In this document: in pieces, positions 17,361 through 26,245 of the stretch
How positions within the stretch are numbered: the stretch's first letter is position 1
Layout: each line of letters starts with the position of its first letter
Assembly: GCF_900112765.1 (NCBI RefSeq)
Contig: NZ_FOMZ01000011.1
Coordinates: 124,001-188,000 of the forward strand
Length of the DNA stretch: 64,000 nucleotides
Reading direction: 5' to 3'
Source of the DNA: Actinopolyspora alba
GTDB taxonomy: Bacteria > Actinomycetota > Actinomycetes > Mycobacteriales > Pseudonocardiaceae
The notes under the pieces: model-generated
The model's database searches: none
Seen by the model: only the letters and a program-made list of their open reading frames with translations
What the model was told of the DNA's origin: nothing
Program-made: the position numbers and the translations under genes

Positions 17361-17585
17361 ATGCGTCTGGAACGGACCCGCCCGACGGTGCTGCGGCTGG
17401 TGCTGCACGCACACGAACTGGCCACGCTGATGACGGCCGCGCGCTGCGTCGCGGAAGCGACCCCGGCGGAGATACCCGAATCGGCGCGGGAGGAGCTTCG
17501 TGCGCTGCTGCGTGACTACGACCAGCAGCTGCGGCGGCTCGACACGACGGCGACCGACGAAACCGATCGATCGCGATCCGGTTGA
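17361..17585 (+). CDS. Small helical hypothetical protein
   Basis: This 74-residue protein begins five bases after the AhpD-like gene and is surely cotranscribed. It is predicted mostly helical with a hydrophobic first half (RLVLHAHELATLMTAARCV) and a charged second half. It has one Cys and no membrane span. No family is recognised; a partner or regulator of the AhpD-like protein is the simplest guess. Confidence 0.65.
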   Translation: MRLERTRPTVLRLVLHAHELATLMTAARCVAEATPAEIPESAREELRALLRDYDQQLRRLDTTATDETDRSRSG

Positions 17586-17690
17586 GAGCACCTCCCGCCG
17601 ATGCCGTCGGAGGTCAGGAGCGGGAAGTCGATCGCGTTCCGGGGTTCGGCGGAGGTGGAATTCGGTGGACCCGGCTGATCCGGACGGGAC

Positions 17691-18413
17691 TCACCGGCCG
17701 TGGGACAGTCGCCAGTACTGCTTCTTGTCCGAGTCCCGCACCACCACGCCGAGCCGGGCGAGTTCGTCCCGCAGTTCGCGGGCGTCCTCGTTGGAATCAC
17801 TGTGACGCAGTGCCCTCGCACGGGCCTTGAGCAGCGCATCCGCTCCGGTGGGCATACCGGGAGTGTCGGGTACCCAGCGGCGGAACTCGTCCGCACATGG
17901 GTCCTCGTCGGCCCAGCGGTAGCCGTGGGAGCGGAAAGCGGTGGCCAGCCTGTCGGTTTTGAGGTCGAACTCCTCCCGCGCCAGTTCCGCCGTGTCGCCG
18001 TCCAGCAGCACGAGCTGTTTGCCGTCACGGCAAGCGACTTCCACGGTCTCGCCGGGCCATTCCCGCGTGCTTCCCCGTCGGTGCAGCGCCACCCGATCGG
18101 CGCCTACCGTCACGGTGAGACTGTCGTGATAGGCGTGCAACGCGAGCGTGGTCCCGGCCAACGCCCCGAGCGCGACGAGACCGAGAGTCACCCACGGTTC
18201 GGGCAACGAGTTCACCAGTTCCGCCGGGCCCCGCATCGGTGCCCAGGGCAGGCTCACCAGCCAGTCGGCGAGCAACCGCACGCCCCAACCCAACCCCGCC
18301 CCGAGCACGGTGAACACGACCCCGACCGCCGGGTACGTCCACGACGGTTCGGCCACCACGGTGGGGTCGGTGGGTTCTGGTTCGGGGCTCAGCGGCGAAG
18401 GGTCGTCGGTCAC
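17691..18413 (-). CDS. YqeB-like membrane protein
   Basis: This 240-residue protein is read from the GTG at 18413. An acidic Pro-rich start (SPLSPEPEPTDP) precedes two membrane segments (residues about 20-45 and 75-95). A soluble part with a PH-like strand pattern (DSLTVTVGADRVALHRRG) and a helical C-terminal part (DALLKARARALRHSDS) follow. It resembles the conserved actinobacterial YqeB-type proteins of unknown function. Membrane anchoring with a cytoplasmic C-terminus is likely. An upstream start at 18497 is possible but has no good ribosome site. Confidence 0.7.
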   Translation of the reverse strand: MTDDPSPLSPEPEPTDPTVVAEPSWTYPAVGVVFTVLGAGLGWGVRLLADWLVSLPWAPMRGPAELVNSLPEPWVTLGLVALGALAGTTLALHAYHDSLTVTVGADRVALHRRGSTREWPGETVEVACRDGKQLVLLDGDTAELAREEFDLKTDRLATAFRSHGYRWADEDPCADEFRRWVPDTPGMPTGADALLKARARALRHSDSNEDARELRDELARLGVVVRDSDKKQYWRLSHGR

Positions 18414-18570
18414 CCGGGAAATCCTACTGAACGCCTCTCGCCGCAGGGGGCTGTTGACCGTTTCCGTCCCTGTGGCACCGGCCACGTGGGCTTTCACTTC
18501 CGAAACCCGCCCGGAGGTCCCGGTGTCACGGCATGCGCGGCACCGGCACCTCGTTCAGGTCGCTACCCGA

Positions 18571-18628
18571 TGTCGGGCACCCGGCGCGAGAACCGGCGGG
18601 GAGGCTCCGCCGAGGGAGCATCCCGACA
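18571..18628. repeat. Palindromic interspersed repeat, copy C
   Basis: The ends TGTCGGG (18571-18577) and CCCGACA (18622-18628) pair, and an inner hairpin CGGCGG/CCGCCG has GGAGGCT as its loop. The copy at 31428-31486 has the same ends and similar inside sequence (GCGAGAACCGG here, GCGGGAGCCGG there). It lies between the YqeB-like gene and the end of the beta-helix gene. It may be a structured RNA element or an interspersed DNA repeat. Confidence 0.6.
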
Positions 18629-18648
18629 ACCAGACCGGAGAGCCTCGA

Positions 18649-19908
18649 TCAGCGGGGATGACCGATGTCGGCCGCCGGCTCGCTCCGTCCGAAGTGGTTA
18701 CCGGAGGCCCACATGTGCATCCACTGGTCGTTCTCCTGGCGGTAGGCGTTGCCCTGCTCGTTGACCGCGACGGGTTTCGAGTCGTGGTAGAACCAGTTGT
18801 TGTCGATGTCGCAGCGGTTCGCGGGGACTCCCCGGATCGCGATCGCTTCCTGCGCACGGCTGTCGGGGAAGACGTCGGTGGTGAACCGGAAGGTGTTGTG
18901 GTGGATGTTGATGGTCCCACCCGCCACTTCGGTGTCGCTGCCGTCGTTCTGGGCGCGCCCGTGCATGTCGAAAGCGTGACTGATCGGGTGTTCACCGACC
19001 AGGTTGTAACGAGCCGTGTAGCCGTTGCTGGCGTAGCCGTAGCCGGCGATGGAGTGCCGGTTGTAGTCGAAGTAGTTCCACTCGATCACGGAATGGCCGT
19101 TGTAGAGGTTCACGCCGTAACCGAAGTGCTCCATCGGGTTGTTGTGGATACTGTTGTGATCGATCCGGGACGAAACCTGGTAGCCACCGGCGCCGACCGA
19201 GATGGCCGCGTGGGTGAAGCCGTACAGCTGACAGTTGTCCACCCGGCAGTCGTCGCCGAGGAAGTGGATACCGCCGATGAGGTAGTTGTCGTAGGCCGTG
19301 TCGTCGTAGGGGTTGCCGTCGTAGCCTTCCGGGTCCCAGTAGTTCGCCAGCCTAGGCCCCTGGAGCCGTATACCGGTGAACCGGACCCGGTCCCCGTAGG
19401 TCTTGAACATGGGCAGCGCCTTGTCGGCCACCGGATTCCGGTTCCTGGTGGTGTAGATCAACCCGCCGAGGCTGCCGTTGTTGCCGCGGCCTCCCGAAAT
19501 GATGACACCGGTACCGATCGAGAGCGTGTTCTCCGCGCCTGTCATGTCGATCGCCGCGTCGTCGGCGACGCGGATGATGTCGCCGTCACCGGCGCTCTCC
19601 AGCGCGTTCTTGAGCCCGTTGAAGTCGTTGACGTGGAACTCCGGAGTGTCACCGGGACTGGCGTGATAGGTCACACCGCCCCCTTGCTTCAGGTCCACCG
19701 GGGCGGGGTCGGGCATCGTGGTCACCGCCGCCGCGGTGTTCACCGAGGTGGGAGCGGCCGTGGTTCGGGAAGACGCCATCGCCGTACTCGCGGTGGTTCC
19801 CGCCAGCGCGAGTCCCGCGGCTCCCGCGGTACCCAGTTTCAGGAAGTTCCGTCGGCCGAGTCCACCCTCGGTGTTCCGATCCGTCCCGTTCGTTCCGTCC
19901 GGACTCAT
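18649..19908 (-). CDS. Tat-exported right-handed beta-helix protein, pectate lyase-like
   Basis: This 419-residue protein has a twin-arginine signal (GRRNFLKLG, then an Ala/Gly-rich core) and is therefore exported folded. The mature part shows the repeated strand pattern of right-handed parallel beta-helix proteins, with Asn-rich turns such as RIDHNSIHNNPMEHFGYG and IEWNYFDYNRHSIAGYG. GDGDIIRVADD and the helix region resemble pectate lyase-like enzymes, but I cannot identify a catalytic Arg or calcium site with certainty. A secreted polysaccharide lyase or hydrolase is likely. The ATG follows GGGAGG. It stands alone, away from the pectin island. Confidence 0.8.
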   Translation of the reverse strand: MSPDGTNGTDRNTEGGLGRRNFLKLGTAGAAGLALAGTTASTAMASSRTTAAPTSVNTAAAVTTMPDPAPVDLKQGGGVTYHASPGDTPEFHVNDFNGLKNALESAGDGDIIRVADDAAIDMTGAENTLSIGTGVIISGGRGNNGSLGGLIYTTRNRNPVADKALPMFKTYGDRVRFTGIRLQGPRLANYWDPEGYDGNPYDDTAYDNYLIGGIHFLGDDCRVDNCQLYGFTHAAISVGAGGYQVSSRIDHNSIHNNPMEHFGYGVNLYNGHSVIEWNYFDYNRHSIAGYGYASNGYTARYNLVGEHPISHAFDMHGRAQNDGSDTEVAGGTINIHHNTFRFTTDVFPDSRAQEAIAIRGVPANRCDIDNNWFYHDSKPVAVNEQGNAYRQENDQWMHMWASGNHFGRSEPAADIGHPR

Positions 19909-20125
19909 GGTGATCCTCCCGTGCCTTGTGGGCTTGTTACGGACGATCGTGATCAATCCGGCGGGATGGTCGGTTACCCGCGGACCCCGCGTCAATACCC
20001 GATGTGTTGCTCCCGGTCCTCGGTGAGCCCGTTCCGGCTGGTGAAGCGCCCCGGCCGAGTTTCGGAATTCGTCCGTTCCTCGCGTTTGGGCCGTCACGTT
20101 CCGGCACTGGTTCCGCAGCGGCCGC

Positions 20126-21223
20126 TCACTCCCCGTTGTGGGTGACGGTCATCGCATCGAGCACGTCGTCCAGATTGCCCCGTTTACGGAACGCGTCTCG
20201 TTGCGCGGCCACGCTCGTGTTTCCGCTCAGCAGCCGGGAGATCCAACCGCGAACCCTCTCGTGGTCGCCGTGGGCGCGCAACGACGCCTCCAAGTAGTCC
20301 AGCATGCGTCGTACCTGTTGTTCGGCGGGCCGGGAACGCGCCGAGATCGGGTCGACGAGCTCGCCGGAGAGTCCGGAACGGGCGGCCCGCCAACGAGCCG
20401 CGTGCTCCAGCTCCGGCCTGGGAACACGCGGCGGTACGCGGTCTCGTCGCTCTGCCACGCACCGCTCGGTCAGTGCTCGGGCGATCCCGGCCAGCACCAC
20501 GGTCTGTTCCGGACGTGGGTCCACGTCGCAAACCCGGAATTCCACTGTGGAAACGTGCTCCGAGGGGCGCACGTCCCAGTAGAGCATCTCGCGGTCCCGC
20601 AGCACCCCGACGTCGACCAGACGCTGCGTCGAGGCCACGTAGTCGGCGTAGGAGTCGAACAGCCCCGGCATACCGGCACTCGGCCACTGCCACCAGATCT
20701 GCGCCCGGTAGCTGGCGTAGTCGGTGTCCTCGCCGCGCCAGAACGGTGAGTTCGCCGAAAGGGCCAGCAGCACCGACATCCAGGGGCGAACACGATTCAT
20801 CACCGCCACGGCGTCCTCGGGGTCGTCGACTCCGACGTGGATGTGACAGCCGCAGACCAGCTGTTGCCGTGCCACTACGCCGAACCTGGCCATCGTTTCC
20901 TCGTAGCGCGCTTTCGGGGTCACCGCTACCCGTTGGGTTCCCGGATACGTACCACTGGCGATCAGACTGTTCTCCCGCTCGTTCGCCGCGGTTACCAGCT
21001 CGCCACGGAGTCGGAGCAGTTCCGAGTGGAGTTCGGCCAGTTCGGTGCACACGGGGGTGGACAACTCGATCTGAGAGGACAGCATTTCCGGATCCACCCG
21101 TCCCGGCGCCACACCCGTCAAGCGTTCTCCCGCGAGCCGGGGACCGGCGTCGGACAACCGCCCGGTGGTGGTGTCGACGAGGTGGAACTCCTCCTCCACA
21201 CCCAGTGTGAGCGCATCGTGCAC
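20126..21223 (-). CDS. Carboxylate-amine ligase, YbdK type glutamate-cysteine ligase 2 family
   Basis: This protein of 365 residues starts with GVEEEFHLVD, the ATP/metal-binding entry of the GCS2 family, followed by CGCHIHVGVDD and ALSANSPFWRGEDTDYASYR, both typical of YbdK-like gamma-glutamyl ligases. Known members have weak glutamate-cysteine ligase activity or other carboxylate-amine substrates; the true substrate here is open. The GTG at 21223 is chosen because GGAGG stands seven bases before it; an ATG at 21253 is the alternative. Confidence 0.88.
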   Translation of the reverse strand: MHDALTLGVEEEFHLVDTTTGRLSDAGPRLAGERLTGVAPGRVDPEMLSSQIELSTPVCTELAELHSELLRLRGELVTAANERENSLIASGTYPGTQRVAVTPKARYEETMARFGVVARQQLVCGCHIHVGVDDPEDAVAVMNRVRPWMSVLLALSANSPFWRGEDTDYASYRAQIWWQWPSAGMPGLFDSYADYVASTQRLVDVGVLRDREMLYWDVRPSEHVSTVEFRVCDVDPRPEQTVVLAGIARALTERCVAERRDRVPPRVPRPELEHAARWRAARSGLSGELVDPISARSRPAEQQVRRMLDYLEASLRAHGDHERVRGWISRLLSGNTSVAAQRDAFRKRGNLDDVLDAMTVTHNGE

Positions 21224-21341
21224 ACCATCACCTCCGGAAACTCCCACTCCCATCCTTGCTGGTCGCTCGCGAAGCCGCCATCCGGAGCACCGGACCGGAC
21301 GCCGTCGCATGACCAGCATCTCGATCGGCGGTGCGCGGGAA

Positions 21342-23321
21342 TCAGTGGTGTGCGGCCTCGGCACGTGCCCGTTGCCGGGCGGGTAGTTCCCGCTGTCGTT
21401 CGTTGATCTCGTCGCCGAGCTCGGCGAGTCGGTCGGGAAGGGTGGCGGGGGGCTCCGCCGCCCCGGTGCTGGCGACCTCTCGCAACTGGCGTGCCGTCGA
21501 TCGCATGCTCGACACGATCCGCTGGGTGTGCTGCAGGCTGAACGCCTCGTCACCCCGTTCGATGTGAATGGCGCGTTCGGTGGCGCCGTCCACGAGTCGT
21601 TCCAGCACGATGATCGAGGTCCACCACTTCTCCGCGGTGCTCGCCGAGGTGGGTTCCACCAGGCGTTGTCGCAGCGCGGCACGCAGCTCGGACAGTTGCC
21701 GGTAGCTACGACGGCGTGCCGTCGACCGCCCCTGTTCGACTCCGCCCAGCGACAGCGACACGTATTCCGAAACCGTCTCCACAGCCGCGGCGAACCGTCG
21801 AGCCAGTGGCGTCTGTCGCCGCAGCGGAGAGAAGAGGACGCCGATCACCAGCAGAATGGCGCAGCCGAGCAGCGAGTCGATCAATCGCACCGCTGGCAGT
21901 GCCGGTATCGGTTCCACCTGGACCATCTTCAGCAGTACCAGGCACGTCACCACACCGGTGAACAGGCCGTAGTGTCGGCTCAACGAGTCGGGCACCAGTG
22001 CGGCCAGCAGCACCATGAACGGCAGCAGCCACCAGCCGTGCGGCACGAGGGCCAGCAGTGCGGCCGCGGTGACCACGCCGAGCACGCTGCCGATGCCGCG
22101 CAACATCGCGCGCGCGAACACCGAACCCGAATTGGGCTTCAGGATCAGCGCCACGGTGAGGGCGACCCAGTACGGTTGTTCGAGCGGCAGCGCCAGCCCC
22201 ACCACCTCGGCCACGGCCAGGCACAGCGCCATCCGCGATGCCAGCAGCCAGCCGCTGCGCCCCACCGCCAGGCCCTCTCGCCAGGCCCGGAACCGGGCGC
22301 GGCGGTCCCGCCTGTCGGCCAGCTCGGTGGGGTCGGAGAGCTTCGCGGTGCGCAGCGAGTCGATCAATCCCGCCAGGGACTGCTCCAGTGCTCGTACGGC
22401 TGTGGAGGTCTCGTGCGTGGTCGGTCGGGACGGTGACGGGGTCGCGCCGGAGCGCACGCACCGTGCCAGGGTGCGCATCGTGGTCAGGGTGCGTTCCGGG
22501 GGCCTGCTGCCCGCGTGCGCGAGGGCCACGGAGGCCTCCACCATCGGTGTGGCCTGTGAGAGCACCACGTGGAGCCGATCGTGCACGCGACTGCGCGCGG
22601 TGGCTCCCGCCGTGACCGTGATCAGGGTGTCGTGCGCCTCGTCCAGTGCTCTGGTCAGGGCCTGCCGCGCGTCGGTACGGGTCCTGGGGTTCTCGGCGGT
22701 GAGCATCCGAACGGTCGTGTCGAAGACCCGCGCCACCGCTTGCCGTGCGGGTGCTGTGCGACGGAACGGCCAGGTCGCGGCGATCAGCGCGAACGCCGTC
22801 AGCTCACCCGCCACGAACCACCACAGTTGTCCGTTAGCGCTCATCGTCTCGGCGGGGTGGCCGGTGGCCACGATGCAGAACGTCAGCATCTGGGTGCCCG
22901 CCGCCGCCCAGAGGTCGCCCATCCGGCTCGCCAGCACCGACAGCACCGAAACCGTCACCACCACGACCGCGGCGGACCACGGTCCGGGTGCGTGAATGCC
23001 GAGGGCGAAGCCGACACCTCCCAGCACCACGGTCAGCCCCACCCGGCGCAGCCGGTACCGGTAGGAGCTGGTCAGGTCGGAGAAGCTGATGCACAGCGCT
23101 CCGAGCGAAAGCAGGATCGTCTCGGCGATCCGTCCGCTCGCCAGCCCCACCGCCTGCGGACCGGCTATTCCCAGTGCGGCCACACCGACCCGGCTCCAGT
23201 CCACCGGTATCGGGGCCGGACGCAGCATTCTGCGCAGCCAGGAAGGAACGACAATTCGCAGTAGATACAGTAATCCGCTCCACCACGGCCGTTGTCGGGT
23301 GACCGCACCGACGGAGAACAC
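21342..23321 (-). CDS. FUSC family inner-membrane transport protein
   Basis: This 659-residue protein has two groups of about five or six membrane helices, each followed by a soluble helical region, the fusaric-acid-resistance (FUSC) layout. The second group (LALPLEQPYWVALTVALIL, then ARAMLRGIGSVLGVV) carries the family pattern. Members export aromatic acids or similar compounds, in Gram-negatives with membrane-fusion partners; in actinobacteria they act alone. The GTG start follows GGGAGGTGGA directly. It is next to the YbdK-type gene on the same strand with 118 bases between. Confidence 0.85.
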   Translation of the reverse strand: MFSVGAVTRQRPWWSGLLYLLRIVVPSWLRRMLRPAPIPVDWSRVGVAALGIAGPQAVGLASGRIAETILLSLGALCISFSDLTSSYRYRLRRVGLTVVLGGVGFALGIHAPGPWSAAVVVVTVSVLSVLASRMGDLWAAAGTQMLTFCIVATGHPAETMSANGQLWWFVAGELTAFALIAATWPFRRTAPARQAVARVFDTTVRMLTAENPRTRTDARQALTRALDEAHDTLITVTAGATARSRVHDRLHVVLSQATPMVEASVALAHAGSRPPERTLTTMRTLARCVRSGATPSPSRPTTHETSTAVRALEQSLAGLIDSLRTAKLSDPTELADRRDRRARFRAWREGLAVGRSGWLLASRMALCLAVAEVVGLALPLEQPYWVALTVALILKPNSGSVFARAMLRGIGSVLGVVTAAALLALVPHGWWLLPFMVLLAALVPDSLSRHYGLFTGVVTCLVLLKMVQVEPIPALPAVRLIDSLLGCAILLVIGVLFSPLRRQTPLARRFAAAVETVSEYVSLSLGGVEQGRSTARRRSYRQLSELRAALRQRLVEPTSASTAEKWWTSIIVLERLVDGATERAIHIERGDEAFSLQHTQRIVSSMRSTARQLREVASTGAAEPPATLPDRLAELGDEINERQRELPARQRARAEAAHH

Positions 23322-23636
23322 TCCACCTCCCGATGATCATGAGTACGCCGCTCGGACTTCCGCCGCGTCTCGTGGTTCACTCCCATTATTGCCCGATTCG
23401 CCCACGCGAAGTCCGGTTCACCACGCACATCACACCTTGTCGTGTGTCACTCCGAGATATTCGGTGAATGCCGGGTAAAAACGGCGTGTCGGGTGTTTCG
23501 GCGCGTTTTTCGGTGTTTCCCGCGAGCGAGTGAGTGCGGTTGTCGAATTCCGGAAAGTGCGAATTGTCTCTCATGTTTTGGGAATCGCCTAGCCCGCTAT
23601 ACCGGGAACTTCCGAGGCGCCCGGCACACTGGGGCG
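23322..23636. other. Divergent intergenic region
   Basis: This gap separates the FUSC gene (leftward) and the TRIC gene (rightward). The sequence around 23460-23580 is slightly less GC-rich. A CTATAC near 23597 could be a -10 of the TRIC gene, without a good -35. No gene is seen. Confidence 0.4.
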
Positions 23637-24305
23637 ATGACCCAGACACCGTTGCTGCTGGCCCTCGACCTGACCGGAACATTCGCGTTCGGTCTCAACG
23701 GCGCGCTTACCGCGGTACGCGCGGTACGGCTGGATCTCGTCGGGGTGCTGACGTTGGGAATAGTCACCGCGTTGGGCGGCGGTATCGTTCGGGACGTTCT
23801 CATCGGCTCACTGCCACCGGCCACCTTCAACGCCCTCAGCTATCTCGGAGTGGCCGCGGCCGGTGCGTTGCTCGCGTTCTTCCTGAGCCTGCCGCTGGAA
23901 CGGTTCTCCGCACTGATCACGATCTTCGACGCGGTCGGACTGAGCGTTTTCTGCGTAACCGGTGCGAGCAAGGCCCTGGAATTCGGGCTGGACGGGGTGC
24001 AGGCGGTTCTGCTCGGGGCGATCACCGCCGTCGGTGGCGGAACGATGCGCGACGTGCTGATCCGCCGCGTTCCGACGGTGTTGAGCAGTGATTTCTACGT
24101 CGTGCCCGCCATGGTGGGGGCCGCGGTGACCGTGCTCGCCGAGCGGATGGGAGTTTACGGTCTGGCCAGCGCACTGGTCGCCGCGGCTGTTTGCTTCGTC
24201 ATCCGAATGCTGGGTCTGCGATTCGGTCTCTACGTGCCGAGCACGCCGCGTCGGACCAGTCGTCGGGACGGGGAGGCCGCCTCACCGGACTCCGGGGGAG
24301 AGTGA
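23637..24305 (+). CDS. TRIC-type (UPF0126) trimeric cation channel protein
   Basis: This 222-residue membrane protein has seven hydrophobic helices in two repeated halves. Each half contains the diagnostic Gly-rich block: ALGGGIVRDVLIG in the first and AVGGGTMRDVLIRR in the second. This is the bacterial homologue of trimeric intracellular cation channels, thought to conduct K+ or other cations. A charged cytoplasmic tail of about 25 residues ends the protein. It stands alone before the zinc operon. Confidence 0.92.
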   Translation: MTQTPLLLALDLTGTFAFGLNGALTAVRAVRLDLVGVLTLGIVTALGGGIVRDVLIGSLPPATFNALSYLGVAAAGALLAFFLSLPLERFSALITIFDAVGLSVFCVTGASKALEFGLDGVQAVLLGAITAVGGGTMRDVLIRRVPTVLSSDFYVVPAMVGAAVTVLAERMGVYGLASALVAAAVCFVIRMLGLRFGLYVPSTPRRTSRRDGEAASPDSGGE

Positions 24306-24470
24306 GTCCGTTTCGTCCGGCCGTCTCTTCGGGGCAGCCGCGGTTCGTACCCGGTGATCGGTTCGATGACCGGGAGTCTTCCCGGGAACGGGGCGCGTTG
24401 CCTTCGATGCCGCTTCGCGCGAGCACCCGAGATGGTGATCTTTTGCACACTCGTAAGTCTCGTCGGGTGA

Positions 24471-24499
24471 TTGACACAGTCTGTTGGTAACGGTTTTCA
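24471..24499 (+). promoter_or_regulatory. Promoter with Zur-like operator
   Basis: TTGACA (24471-24476) is a good -35 hexamer. At 24485-24499 TGGTAACGGTTTTCA is a pseudo-palindrome close to the actinobacterial Zur box (TGAAAATGATTTTCA type). The second half TTTTCA is intact and two base pairs of the first half deviate; a further TTTTCA follows directly. It lies between the -35 and the start of transcription of a zinc-importer operon, so zinc-dependent repression is expected. Confidence 0.65.
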
Positions 24500-24548
24500 T
24501 TTTCATGTCGCTGGACAGTGGGAGTTCCCGCCCGGCCGATTACCCAAC

Positions 24549-25487
24549 GTGTCTGAATTCGAGGTGAGTCGAGACTTGTTCGAACAACGGCGAAAGCCGC
24601 GCGGCGCACGGAAGTCGCTGGCGCTCGTGCTGGCGGTGTCCGGTGTGCTGGCCGGTGCCTGCGGAACCGGGGGAAGTGAGCAGAGCTCCAGTGAAGACGC
24701 CGTCGAGCCATTGCGGGCATTCGTGAGCATCCCGCCGCAGCGCTACTTCGTGGAGCACATCGGCGGTGAGCACGTCGACACCACCGTGCTGCTGCCTCCC
24801 GCGGCCTCGCCCGCGCTGTACGAACCCAAGCCGTCCGAACTGCGGTCCCTGTCCGAGGCGGATGTCTACTTCGGCGTGGACGTGCCCTTCGAGCGCTCCA
24901 TGACCGACCGGATCAAGGCGGCCGGTGGTGACGACATGCGATGGGTGCGGACCTGGAAGAACGTCGACCGCGGGCAACTGGCGGGCGGCAAGCCGGATCC
25001 GCACATCTGGCTCTCCCCACAGCGGGTCAAGACCCAGGCCGAGACGATCGCGGCAGCACTGAGCCAGGTCGACCCCGCTCACGAGGCGGACTACCGGAAC
25101 AATCTGCGGCGGTTCAAGGAGCGCGTCGACACCGTCGACGCCGACATCACGCGCGAGCTCGAACCCGTCGCCGGCAGTACTTTCATGTCGTTCCACCCGG
25201 CGTGGAACTACTTCGCAGGCGATTACGACCTGAAGATGCTCCCCATCGAGTCCGGTGGCAAGGAGCCCAGCGCCGCGCGGTTGCGCGAGATCGTCGAGCG
25301 GGCCGAGAACCGTGACATCCGAGCCGTGTTCGTCCAGCCCCAGTTCTCGAAGAACGACGCGCGCACCATCGCCAAGCAGGTGGGAGCAACGGTGAAACCG
25401 CTGGACCCGCTGGCACGTGACTGGGAGAAGAACATGCGCCACGTCGCGACCGAACTCGCGAACGCGTTGCGGGACGGCTCCCGATGA
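24549..25487 (+). CDS. znuA: Zinc ABC transporter substrate-binding lipoprotein, ZnuA-like
   Basis: This is the cluster A-I metal-binding protein of an ABC importer. After a basic N-terminus and hydrophobic core comes the cysteine in VLAGACG (about residue 38), a slightly atypical lipobox. The family blocks PPQRYFVEHIGG, DPHIWLSP, FHPAWNYFA, IESGGKEPSA and FVQPQFSKNDARTIA are present. The position where most ZnuA proteins have the first metal His (NPHTYEPTP type) reads SPALYEPKP, so that ligand is missing. GTG at 24549 and GTG at 24564 are both possible starts. The ATPase gene overlaps its end by four bases. Confidence 0.85.
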   Translation: MSEFEVSRDLFEQRRKPRGARKSLALVLAVSGVLAGACGTGGSEQSSSEDAVEPLRAFVSIPPQRYFVEHIGGEHVDTTVLLPPAASPALYEPKPSELRSLSEADVYFGVDVPFERSMTDRIKAAGGDDMRWVRTWKNVDRGQLAGGKPDPHIWLSPQRVKTQAETIAAALSQVDPAHEADYRNNLRRFKERVDTVDADITRELEPVAGSTFMSFHPAWNYFAGDYDLKMLPIESGGKEPSAARLREIVERAENRDIRAVFVQPQFSKNDARTIAKQVGATVKPLDPLARDWEKNMRHVATELANALRDGSR

Positions 25488-26245
25488 GTTCGCCGAACGC
25501 CGTGACACTGACCGGGGTCCGTGCGGGATACGGTGCCACCCCCGTGTTGTCCGAGGCGAACCTGACACTGGCATCGGGCGAGTGTCTCGCGGTGACCGGC
25601 CCCAACGGCGGGGGAAAGTCCACCCTGCTCGGGCTGCTCGTCGGTCTGGTGCGCCCGTTCGCCGGGACGGTCGAGATCCACGGTCGGTCGCCGCGCCGGG
25701 CTCGGGGACGCATCGGCTACCTGCCCCAGGCGGCGCGGCTCGACCTCGAGTTCCCCATGACGGTCCGCGACCTCACCGCGATGGGGCGTATCCGTTCGAC
25801 CTGGTTGCCACAACGACTGCGTGCCGCCGACCGCGCGGCGGTAACGGAGCTCCTGCGGTGGGTCGGTCTCGCGGAGCTCGCCGCACGCCCCGTGGCGGCC
25901 CTGTCGACCGGACAACGCAGACGTGTCCTGCTCGCCAGGGCACTGGCCACCGAGCCGGACCTGCTCGTGCTGGACGAACCCGAGGCGGGCATCGACGCCG
26001 AGTCGGCCGAGCGGCTCCAAAAGCTGTTGTCCTCGCTGATCGGCAGCGTGACAGTCGTCGTGGCCTCCCACGACATCGAAGGCACCGCCTCCCTGGCGAC
26101 GTGCGGCGTCACCGTCGACCACGGTCTGACGCCGTGGTCCGGCGACGGGCAGCAGGACGATTCGCCGCGGCGAGCCGGGGGTCCACCGTCGAACACCGGT
26201 GACCACCTCCCGGAACACGCGAGTCCGATCGGAGGTTCGATGTGA
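25484..26245 (+). CDS. znuC: Zinc ABC transporter ATP-binding protein, ZnuC-like
   Basis: This 253-residue ATPase has Walker A GPNGGGKST near residue 40, signature LSTGQRRR near 142, Walker B LLVLDEPEAGID and H-loop VVASHD. It energises import by the ZnuA/ZnuB-like proteins encoded on both sides. It overlaps the binding-protein gene by four bases and the permease gene by four bases. The C-terminal 30 residues are hydrophilic and rich in Gly, Asp and Pro. Assignment to zinc follows from the operon and the Zur-like site. Confidence 0.9.
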   Translation: MSSPNAVTLTGVRAGYGATPVLSEANLTLASGECLAVTGPNGGGKSTLLGLLVGLVRPFAGTVEIHGRSPRRARGRIGYLPQAARLDLEFPMTVRDLTAMGRIRSTWLPQRLRAADRAAVTELLRWVGLAELAARPVAALSTGQRRRVLLARALATEPDLLVLDEPEAGIDAESAERLQKLLSSLIGSVTVVVASHDIEGTASLATCGVTVDHGLTPWSGDGQQDDSPRRAGGPPSNTGDHLPEHASPIGGSM

